Part shown: positions 54,446-64,000 of the stretch, piece after piece
How positions within the stretch are numbered: position 1 is the first letter of the stretch
How the letters are laid out: every line of letters begins with the position of its first letter
NCBI RefSeq assembly: GCF_000226115.1
Contig: NC_016457.1
Span: forward strand, 9,672,001 to 9,736,000
Direction of reading: 5' to 3'
Length of the DNA stretch: 64,000 nt
From: Thermothielavioides terrestris NRRL 8126
Taxonomy: Eukaryota > Ascomycota > Sordariomycetes > Sordariales > Chaetomiaceae
The notes under the pieces: generated by a model
Database searches by the model: none
What the model saw: only the letters and a program-made list of their open reading frames with translations
Told to the model about the DNA's origin: nothing
Position numbers and translations under genes: made by a program

Positions 54446-54705
54446 TATAACGTACTAGCCTTATGGCGTCTACAGATAAGCGTACAATGTTCTATTCAAC
54501 TACCTTAAGGAGAGAAAAGGAGAAGTACAGGCTACGGTTCTCGTACACAAAGTTTTTAGGGGCTCGCGTGTAGGGGGCTCGGGCCGATATTATTCTAGGT
54601 ACGAGGCGGGTCCGCCTCAGGCCTATAGCGGGCTCGTTATAGGACCGCTATAGATCCTAGGTGTAGCCCTATATACCTAGCCTAGGTATAGCCCGATCTA
54701 TAATA
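54446..54705 (-). repeat. Gypsy 3' LTR (left)
   Basis: Outer (left) part is mostly unchanged; the inner part carries most of its C-to-T type changes (CCTAGCCTAGG against CCTAGCCCGGG; end ATAATA against ATAACA). Confidence 0.9.
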
Positions 54706-57700
54706 TACCCCCCCCTTCCTAGATAGGGAGCTAGTTTAGGGTATACGTAGTATAGCGCTAGGTATAGATCTAGCGTAGCGTAGGGTCGATTATAGCGAAC
54801 GCCGGTGTCCAACCTAGTGTTTAAGTAGCTTAGAGCTACTGCCTATAATCCTACTGCCTAGCCGTAGGTTGTTTGTTTACCTTACTCTTATAGGACGCTA
54901 ATTAGCCCCTTCCTCGCTTTATACTCTCCTCTACAGTAGCTATATCGCGTAAAGCGTACCTGTTAATCGGGTATAATAGACCCTCTACCCGTTGCTAATA
55001 AAACCCCTCCCCTTATATAAACTCGCTCTTTGTATTCTCTTCTCGTTTCTAGTGTATACTCTCTCTCTACTTCTATAACTTTGTCTTCCTTTTGTTTATA
55101 TATCGACATTTCTCTTTTTATCCTACTTTATATACGTTCTTTGTTTATTACGCTTCTATCCTATATATATCTTTTACTCTTTATATTTTTTCTTACCTCC
55201 TACTTACTCTATTAAGCGTTTACTTTATATATTGTTAGCCTCTTCTTATATAAGCTATATAGTTGTCTAGTATCTATACTCTTATTGTATTAGCCTCGTC
55301 GTCGTTATTATATATTCAACTACTTTATTAACTATATCTACTATATTTCTATTTTACGTTCGACTTATCCTATAATTCTTCCTCTTTATACTTGCTTAGT
55401 CCCTTAGCTACCTCCTCTATATATATAGCTTATATATATTCTATCTACTTGCTTTGTCCTTTATAGTAGCTTCCTATTTCCTTTGCGATTTCGATACGTT
55501 CCTAAGACTTATTTACTATAATATCGGTAGTAGTCGCTTCTTTTAGAGATAGTAGCGAAGAACGTTGTCCTAAAGGGGACAATAACTAAGATTGTAATGT
55601 ATATTACCCTATATTAGGCCTGCTCTAGCCCTAGACTAGAAGCTAATAGCGTCCTAGATAGAACTGTAATAACTATAGTAACTCCTTTTATTACACTATT
55701 AGTAGCTATATTGTAGAGGGAGATTCTAACGATAAGGATAACGCTCTCCTAGAGGAGGAGGGAGACATCTACCTTAATTATATCAAGTAGCTTCTTTATA
55801 GTAACTTAGTAGATTACGTTTAGGGCTAGGGAGAAAGTTGTTTAGAATATACTAAAGCCTATACTAAGTGCCGTTAAGATCTAGTACTCTAGGTAACGAA
55901 CGCTTCTCTATACATTAGTCTAAAACGCTTAGTCAAGTTTTATATCGACAACTAAGCTATTGCTAAGCCTACCTAGAAGAAGACTAAGACCGAGCTAGCC
56001 TATTGTACTATCTTAATACTATAATTCAATACTTTTATATATAGCTTCTATAACGCAATTAGTATAGCTCTATAGTATTGGTCTTTAGTACGCTTTGCCT
56101 TTATATCTAACGTGCTTCTAGCCTCCTCTTTATCTCCTTCGACCCTAGGTTAGCGAAGAGCCCTAGTTCTATACTAAGCTCCTTAGGACAACCTTGCTAT
56201 ATAGTATTATAGCCACCTAGTTGAGTATATAGTGTAATATCTCGATTTCTCCTAGCGAGAGAATCGGTATATTACAAAGGCTATTTACACTATAGTATAG
56301 TCTTAGGCAACTGTCCTAGAGACGAATTTACACCTTGTAGACTATATTATTGTATTTACTACCCCCTTGCCTATCTATACCCCTTAGGGGTCCCGCCCCC
56401 GCCACTCTCCCTATATACGTTCCTCCGCCTATAACCTATACTATAGTCGATACCCTTCCTCCCTAGTAGAGGATATACTATATACCTATCAAATATATAT
56501 ATAGCCCTCGCCTTAGATCTTTCGTATCGCCGTTCTACCCTCTTATATACCTACTCCGTCTATATACTTATTCGAAGATAAGGAAGAGATTGCCGATATA
56601 GGTCCCATTATAGACCTTAAATAAGTAACGCCGCTAGTACGTCCCATTGTTTTTTTATATATAGTTCCGTTCTATCTAGGTTTAGGAAGATAACTAGACT
56701 TAGGCGTATCATAGTTTTCCTATACCTATATAGTTATATTTGTCTAAGTAGCTAGTCTTTATAGGGTAGTCTATATATAAATACAACGTTTTCTCTTCTT
56801 CTTCTAGTTCAATACTAGCCTATTATTATATTATATATTTCCCTATTCCTATTCGAACTTATCAAGTATAGTAGTCTCTAGGAAGTTCTCTAAAGGCTTC
56901 TACGTTGGTTTATTGTAATCTACCTACTTAATATATACGTTGTAGTTGTTCCCTCTCCCTTTCACGTTTCAAGCTTTAAAGATCGCTTCTACCCTATATT
57001 CTTATTAGGGAACACCCTCCTCTAATATAATCTATATAGGGTCTAGTCTCTTATCTATAACTTTCTATAAAGGGAGTAGGTTAGAAGCTACTTACTCAAC
57101 TAAGTCAATATAGAAGGTTAGGTATAGACCGCTTAGTACGTTAAGCGTCACTATTAGCGAAGTCGGTACTACGACCACCTTATACTTAGCATTTAGCTAG
57201 TCGAGCTTTTTATTAGAGCGGTTCGTCTTTATATTACATAGAGAGAGCTATACCTCGTCCTCTACTTAGAACCTCTTAGCTAGGTGGCGAGAGCGGTTTA
57301 TATTCGTCTACTACTACTACTATATATATACGATAGCTACTTAGGTCTACTCTATCCCCTTCTTCAAATGACGGAGGAACTTAGTGACGCAACCTTCTAA
57401 GGATGCTATAGACGTCGTTAAGATCGTAATAAGCTATATAGGGCTTATATCGAACCTATAGAGGAAGTAGTTTAGGCTTACTCTAGTTATAGACGAGTCT
57501 CTATTATTAAATATAAACTAGTAGGCTAAGAGATATTCGAGCTAGTCGTACTATATAAAGGAGACGAAGATCTAGAGGATTACCTATACCTCTTAGTTGA
57601 CCCGCTCTGTCCCTCTATCTATCTAGGGATAGTAAAAAGTCGATAGGAGTTGCTCTACCCCTACCGCCTTATACAACATAGTCTAGAACCTACTTAGCTA

Positions 57701-57799
57701 GTCCGACCTATAGTCGGTTATAATTTAGGTTAGGAACCTATAGAAACGCCACTATACATTATAAAATCAAAGGGTATACTCTTCTACTCCTATTAAATA

Positions 57800-60700
57800 T
57801 ATTGCTTTAAGCTATATATACTTAGAGAGATGGTCGATAATTACTATAAAGTAGCTAGGCGCTTCTTTATCTCTTATAGGGAGGTCGGTTATAAAGTCAA
57901 TAGAGATCTATTTCCAAAAGCAATTAAGGATAGGTAAAGGCTATAGAAGCCCTTGATATAGCTATTAGAAGATCTTACTCCGATAGCACTGATTATAGTT
58001 CCTAATGAACCGCTTTATATTAGACGATATAAAGTCCTAGTAATAATCTCTCTAGAGTATTTTAAATAGTCTATTGCACCTTAGGTATCCTAATATAGCT
58101 AAGTTATAAATCTACTAGATAATCGTAGTAGTTAGAGGCTCTTATATAGGGAGCTAGAGACGGCTATAGAACTAGAGTACGCTTTATATATTAAAGGAGT
58201 AGTCTATAATCTAGGTCTACGCTATATTCGCCTCCTTAAGAAACTTCTAAGCTCTATTGTAGATAGCTTAGAGCTAGTAAGCGTAGTACTTATCTCCGGC
58301 AATACCTTCGTTCTATAGGGTAGCGAGCTATTTATTCTCGAAGAGCGTTTCTCCTATAGATAGCTTAGCCTCCTCCTATACACTAGTCTAATATACCTTA
58401 ATTAGGGGAAGTAGCTAGGCGATACACTAGTTGTCTTTAGGCTCGTCCTATTTACGTTAGAAGAGTGTATTAGGGCGTAAAGCCTAGGATCCTAGCTAGT
58501 ACTTTAGCTCGAAGTTGAATAAAGAGAATATCTCTACCTATCTAGTCTATCGTTTACTAATTGGATATAGCTAAGTAAAGTACTTAAGATTCTTATAGTT
58601 GGTTAAGATAGTAAAGGGGGCTACTACGCTTCGAAGCTCTATCGACTAAGCCTTGAGATATAAGATAATAGCCAATAGCTCTTTATTATAGATAGTATAG
58701 TTACATTTAATAGGGCTTAGTTTTATAGAGTAGTAGGCTATAAGGTAAAGGACCTTGTCCTCCCTCCACTAAGACAAATATTCGCCAAATACTATACTAG
58801 AATAGTCTACTTCTATAATCGTCTCTCTCTTAGGATCCTACTAGGCGAAGATCGGCTCTAATATAAACGTAGCCTTAAGTATATCGAAGGCCTTCTATTC
58901 CTCTTTACCCTAGTAGAATAGGACATTTTTATAGGTAAGACATATCAATGGGGCTACCTTTTTAAAGAAGTTAGGGATAAAGTCGCGATAGAAGTTAGTA
59001 AACCTAAGGAAGCTCTATACTCCTTAGACTCTATAGGGTACCTCCTACTCGTAGATAGCCTTAATCTTCTCGAGGTCGGGGCGGATATAGACTCCTACCT
59101 CTACAATATACCCTAGGTATTTAACTTCCTTTACTATAAATGTATACTTCTTAAGGTCTAGGTTAAGGCCTATATCCTTTAGCTTCTAAAGGACCTTATA
59201 TACCTTCTTTATATAGTTCTTCTAGCTTCTACTCGAATACACTAAAATATTATTAAGGTATACTATTATATAGTCCCCTAGTATTAGGCCAAAGACGTTG
59301 TTAATATATTTTTAGAATATTGTAGAAGTACCTATAAGCTTAAAGGGGTAGACTAGCCATTTAAATAGCCTAAACTTTATATAAAACGCTATAAAGTGCT
59401 TGTCCTCCTTAGCTATTTAAATATAATAAAAAGTAGCTTTAACGTCTAGCTTTATAAGCTATTTAGCCTTAGCTAGGGACTAGAGAGTCTCTTTAATTAA
59501 AGGGAGTAGGTACTAGTCTTACTTAGTAATCTTATTTAGGGCCTAGTAATCTATATAGAACCTTTATCCCTCTTTTAGCTTCTTTGTAAAGAGGACTAAG
59601 GCGGTCGCCAATAAGGAGCTTACTTAGATCTATCCCTTGTCTATTAGATCTACGACCTACTTCCAAATCTCTAGAAGGTAGTCCCTTAGTATATTGTATA
59701 AAGGTCCCTATAGGAGCTTAGAAGGTTTCTTGTCCAAGCTTGTCTTAAGACGGATATAATAGTTAGCCTTCCTCCGATAGAGGGGTAGACCGTTCGCCTT
59801 TTCCTTATCGAAGAGGTCGGCGAAGTCTCGTAGCTCTTTCGGTAGAGCGATCTTTAGGTCTAGGTCGGCGTTGGGCTAGGAGATAGCTGCCCCTAGTATA
59901 GTGGTTATCTTATAGATACTAGTAACGAGGAACGTATCTTAGGCTCCTTTAGACTTCTTCTTTTATACTTTATAGGCTAAGCCTATAAATACTATACTTA
60001 TAATTAAGGTAGTGTTAGTTTCTTTCTACTACGAAGAGTACTTATATACCTATAAGCCACTTTATAAATTGATAGTAAGGACCTTATTAGCTAGGTCTAG
60101 TACGATCCTATAGTAGCTTATCTAAAGGAGTCCTAGAATAACGTTGTAGGCTAGTTCTAAGACTATATAGAATATAGTAGTACTGATCTACCTATCGATA
60201 TCTATTACGACCTAGGCGATATATATAATTTTCTTTATAATTTATACCCCTTTGACTATAACGCCTAAGGTATAGAAAGTTAGTAAGCTTATTTACTTAA
60301 TCTCTAACCATTGATATACTCTTTCGCTAATAGCTCTATAGCTCTAGTACCTACTATCTATTTATATATTTATAAAACTAGAGGAGTTTAAGAAAATGGA
60401 GATTAGAAAGGGTAACTTATCTATTCTCTCTCTAATCTCTATAAACTTGTTCTATAAGTAGCTAGGTCCTTTTAGCCCCTATATAAGACTTTGTATAAAG
60501 GCTATTCTTTTCCCTCTTCCTCTTTAGAGGAGGAGTCCTCCTCTACCTATTCCTTAGCCTCTAGCTTATTAATGTCGACCTAAGGAGCTAGCCTCTTAGC
60601 TAAAGCAAAGGGATAAGTGGCTACGAAGTGACCTTAGCGCCTATAACGGATATAGGCTCTAGCCTATTGACACGCTATATATACTTCGTTGTTTATCTAT

Positions 60701-61700
60701 TTCGCCTATAGCGTATTTGTACCTTACTTTCCTCTATTCCGCTACTACTTTCCTCTATAGCCCCTATTAGCTCCCTCCTAGGCGGAGGTAGTATAGGCTA
60801 TGTTGATCCCAGTTATCGATATATCTTTATCTATATCCTTCTCTATATCTATATTAGGCCTAGGTCGCTTGCCCTAGGACCATTGATATCGTTCCTCTAG
60901 GCAAAGGGCCTTTAGGTCGATAGCGATCTTATAGTACTTTGTAATAGCTATAGTATAGTCGTTCTATAGAACCCTCTATCCTACTACGATATACTTCAAT
61001 TTCAAGGAAAGGCATCGTTATAGTCTAATAAGTTGTACTTTATTGCTCTAATTAAGTCCTCTAGCCTTCGATAGCTTTGCTTTAAAATAAATAAAGAAGG
61101 AGAAGAACGGCTTATTGTCTCTTTAGCGAAGTATATCTAGCTCTATTAAGGCTATAACCTATTTATAAGGGTCTATATAAATAGTTGTAAAGTATTTAAA
61201 GAACACTCTTAGATCGTAATTATAGTAGAGCCCTCCTAATTTATAGAAGGCTATAACCTTAGTTTAAACTCTTCGACTAAGGTTCCCCTAAATGAATACC
61301 TACTAGTTGTAGAGGCCTTCGATAAAGTCCTAGTCTACTACTAGGACATATACTATTGTAGCCCTTTAAATAGCAAAGAGTTCCTTCTTATCGTCGAAGG
61401 GTTGTTCTATAAGGAGGCGCTTCCACTATATCCTAAAAGCTACTGAAGCTATAGCGTTAATCGTCGGAGCTAGGGCGTAGGCTATCGTAGAGGCGTTTAT
61501 AGTCTAAGCTATAGCGATCTAGGCTATACAAAGTTCCTTGATAGTTACGTTCTACTATACAATCGTTTCCTATAAGACTTAGAAGTGTTCGCGGACCTAG
61601 TCTAGGTCTAGAACCTACGAGACGCCTAGGTTATTTATAGTGACGTCCTGTCCACTTAGTACCAACGTCGAAACGCCTAGTATACTACTCTCGTCTACGC
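57800..61700 (-). pseudogene. gag-pol of the gypsy element
   Basis: Translating the minus strand gives recognisable but interrupted gag (zinc knuckle near 60640), reverse transcriptase and integrase (see the element entry). The 54706-57800 part should contain the end of integrase and any chromodomain, but I could not read a domain there. Confidence 0.75.
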
Positions 61701-61742
61701 TTAGAAGCAACAACTACTCTATCTGCCTAAAGGTAATTGAAC

Positions 61743-62002
61743 TGTAATATACTAGCCTTATAGCGTTTACAGATAAGCGTACGATGTTCTATTCAACTAC
61801 TTTAAGGAGAGAAAAGGAGAAGTATAGGCTATAGTTCTTACGTGTAGAGTTTTCAAGGGCTCGTATATAGGGGGCTCAGGCCGATGTTATTCCGAGCATA
61901 AGGCGGGTCCGCCTCGGGCCTGTGGCGGGCCCGTTATAGGACCGCTATAGATCCTGGGCGTAGCCCTATATACCTAGCCCGGGTATAGCCCGGTCTATAA
62001 CA
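61743..62002 (-). repeat. Gypsy 5' LTR (right)
   Basis: Outer (right) part keeps GGCCTGTGGCGGGCCCG and CCCGGG; the inner (left) part carries changes such as GTATAGGCTATAG against GTACAGGCTACGG. Ends TG...CA in minus-strand reading. Confidence 0.9.
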
Positions 62003-63203
62003 ACTTCCTTTTAGAATAGGAACTATCTAAGGCTAATAGCCCCTATACGTACCTATAGAAAGAGGGAGCTCTATACCTTACTAAGGCCTTTATATACCTA
62101 TAAGATATAGGCAGGGGGCTCTAGGTTATATAGGTTAGCTACTTCTTTATAGCGTACCTTCTCTAGCCTCCTAGCGTCTATATAGCGTATTTGTAGCTCT
62201 CTATACACTCTCTATTCTTCTACTATAGCTATATCTACGTTAGTATAAAGCTAGGGTTCCTAGGGCCCCTAGCCCCTGCCTTCGCTACTCCTGCTCTACG
62301 CCTTAGCCGCTATCGCTAGGTAGTACAAAAGGAGCTACTCTTTAGCCTATACCTGCCTCTATTCTATAGAGGACATCTCTATAGGCGGCCTAGCCCCTGG
62401 GGCACGACGTATACGACGCCTCTTCTTTAGCTTCGACACTACCTTTGTATATACGTTGAATAGGAGTTATATAAGCCTAGTTCTCTAGAGCCTTTGTTTA
62501 GTATATATAGCCTAGTAGTTAAGATATAGGTCGATAGGAGGCACCTAGGTCTTGCTTTCTAGGTTGTAGACTAGTATAGCTTTATATACGCTAGCGATCA
62601 CTTGAACGTAGCCCAACTACATTGCGCTAAAGCTATACGCAATCCCCTAGGGGGTTCCCCTAGCTAGTGTGAGGGTATACTATATAGCTACTCTATATAA
62701 GAAGATACTCCTAATGACCTTGGTATAGATCTCCTAAGCTTATATAATATATACCCTATACGTCTTCGCTACGAGCTTTATAAGAGCGAACTTCTATATA
62801 GCTATCTTCGCCTCTACCGCCTTTTTATACGCTTTGAACAAGAGCTTATAGTCTAGCTATACGCTTAGAAACCTCGCCGACTCCACTGGTGCAAGCCTTA
62901 GCTAGCCCTCCCCCAATATATTGACGGCCTCTATATATAGCAGCCGCGTCCTAGTGAAGTAGATAAGCTCGCTCTTCGCTAGTTCGAACTATATCCCCCG
63001 CTCTACTGCCCACTTCTTGCATTCGGCATATCCCCTCTCTAGCGTACAGCAGTACAACAGTGTGTCTCGTCTAAACGCAAGGAGGTTAGTGTCATCTGCA
63101 TATCCGACTGTTAGGAGCCCTATATACGCCTCGAGGGCGCGGTATAGAGGGGTAACGAAAAGGATAAACAGAGCTAGCGACAGCGGTGAGCCTTGCGGAT
63201 ATA

Positions 63204-63383
63204 TATATATACTACCTAGTTAGTAGCTAGGTTCTAGATATAATAGATATTTAAGGAATTGTATCCTATAAGGTAGCCGATCTAGGCTCTTAGTCGGAGC
63301 CGTTTAAGGCGCCTCTCTTTCTTCTTAGCGGCATTAGTTATAGCGAAAGCTTTGTAGCTATAGACCTTCAAATGCCCCTAGTA
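63204..63383 (-). mobile_element. Copia E3, continuation right of the LINE
   Basis: Aligns in reverse with E1 at about 26760-26930 (CTACCTAGTTAGTAGCTAGG and CTATAGACCTTCAAATGCCC). The homology ends at about 63383, where another element starts. Confidence 0.85.
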
Positions 63384-63384
63384 C

Positions 63385-64000
63385 TGAATTGGGGTGATGG
63401 ACTACCTGGACATGGGGGACCTAGTTTTTCTGTTTTTCTATTTGTCTCAGAGCGTTGCATTCGTTGCTAGGGGAGGTCTGACCCTCTGGTTATATATATT
63501 TAAGTGGGCTAAGCCCATCTTCTTCATTATAAAGTAAGACATCAAGTAGTTGTCAATATACGTTCGTTGATACCACGTTGGTGGTCCCTCTTCTTCTAGA
63601 AAGGCTATTGAGCCTCTCCTTCTATTGTTCTACCTCTATCTAGACGATAGGCATTCGAGCTATTGAGCTCTGACTATATTCTTATTGTCCTTTCTTATAT
63701 TTCCGCTATATCCTACTAGACGTATCTGAGCTACGTATCTTCCTTTCGGAAGACAGCCTTCCTACCACTTGATATACACTATCTTTATCCGTCTAGAGAG
63801 ACACTGCATTCCTTTAGAAGCTGTCTTACACGCCTGGTTCTAGGTGTGGTAGGGCAGGTTGGTATAGAGGTTTTACACCACTTCAAATAGGGGCTCAATC
63901 GGGGAGGAGCTCAGCTCTATATCCAAACGGGATAGTATAGACTACGAAGTTTTCCAAGATTGTAGAACTATACGATACTATATTGATGGCTATACAACGA
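63385..64000 (+). mobile_element. Start of a further LTR-type element, incomplete
   Basis: Copia homology stops sharply and a new, GC-balanced sequence starts with TGAATTGGGGTGATGGACTA, followed by a TATA-like TATATATATTTAAG at about 63490 and, past about 63600, sequence that becomes TAG-rich again. This layout (TG start, internal promoter, then mutated interior) suggests an LTR and the 5' end of another retrotransposon. I could not fix the LTR end or read a protein domain. Confidence 0.45.

Larger units (their letters stand above)
54446..62002 (-). mobile_element. Complete Ty3/gypsy retrotransposon, inactivated, nested in the LINE
   Basis: 260-bp LTRs at 54446-54705 and 61743-62002 with a perfect 5-bp duplication ACTTC (54441-54445 and 62003-62007). 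On the minus strand the order is gag, RT, integrase. The gag zinc knuckle is near 60640 (CxxCxxxGHxxxxC pattern, with cysteines now Tyr). RT is around 58930-59700 (SFLRFTNFYRDFIPNFFKKV). Integrase is around 57820-58050 (QCYRSK, then ISIDFITDLPIRDKEAPSYF). A polypurine tract (AAGGGGGGGGG) abuts the left LTR. RT before integrase defines the gypsy superfamily. Stops interrupt all domains. Confidence 0.92.
53801..63203 (-). mobile_element. 5'-truncated Tad-like LINE inserted in E3 and split by a gypsy element
   Basis: The LINE parts are 62008-63203 and 53801-54440 (plus the ACTTC duplicated by the gypsy insertion). On the minus strand the copy starts abruptly with PQGSPLSLALFILFVTPLYR and includes the RT active site GYADDTNLLAF and KSELIYFTRTR. 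This is the C-terminal half of a non-LTR reverse transcriptase of the fungal Tad/I type. It begins exactly at the copia junction, as expected for a LINE copied incompletely at its 5' end. The region after RT has several stops. The 3' part (53801-54440) has no domain I can name. Confidence 0.75.

Noticed and set aside
55030..55215. 61-codon Leu/Ser/Tyr-rich plus-strand frame
   Set aside because: Low-complexity product of the AT-rich gypsy interior; the element is coded on the other strand.

Overview
The window looks like nuclear DNA of a filamentous ascomycete (Pezizomycotina, most likely a Sordariomycete). Genes are separated by 0.3-3 kb and are interrupted by short introns of 45-137 nt with GTRNGN donors, CTRAC-like branch points and YAG acceptors. 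Protein types fit: secreted Hce2/Ecp2-like and cysteine-rich proteins, a NACHT NLR, a tyrosinase and a kexin-processed precursor. The repeats carry dense C-to-T damage of the RIP kind.

Positions 1-23.5 kb form a gene-bearing, GC-rich block. It holds a kexin-processed repeat precursor cut by the window edge (minus), a NACHT-domain NLR with an in-frame UAG (plus), an Hce2-like secreted protein, a SAM methyltransferase facing a tyrosinase, a bHLH regulator, an aldo-keto reductase relic, an intron-containing tRNA-Pro(CGG), a three-exon SDR, a five-exon CorA-like protein that stops before its membrane segments, a second methyltransferase with 47 T in its intron, and a 102-residue hypothetical protein.

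Positions 23.5-29.6 kb hold a complete but dead Ty1/copia element (E1, 5-bp TSD CTAGG). From 29.9 to 39.4 kb lie an atypical kinase-like gene, the U4/U6 splicing factor PRP24/SART3 and a hypothetical gene. Positions 39.9-46.0 kb hold a second copy of the copia family (E2, TSD TAACC), inserted 77 bp before the start codon of a frameshifted SDR. Next come a small cysteine-rich secreted protein and the 3' end of a fructosamine-kinase-like gene cut off by a third copia copy.

Positions 51.0-64.0 kb are a nested repeat stack. Copia E3 (minus strand) is split by a 5'-truncated Tad-like LINE, which is itself split by a complete 7.6-kb Ty3/gypsy element (TSD ACTTC); a further element begins at about 63385 and runs off the window. 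None of the elements has a usable pol frame.

The clearest unexplained signal is spatial. In both complete copia elements and largely in the gypsy element, the C-to-T damage is confined to the interior and the inner halves of the LTRs, while the outer LTR halves are spared. The best candidate for an undescribed gene product is the kexin-processed precursor at 1-954, whose repeats carry an amphipathic KD-x-x-KDV segment. No operons are expected; apart from the possible grouping of precursor, methyltransferase and tyrosinase (speculative), the genes appear functionally independent.
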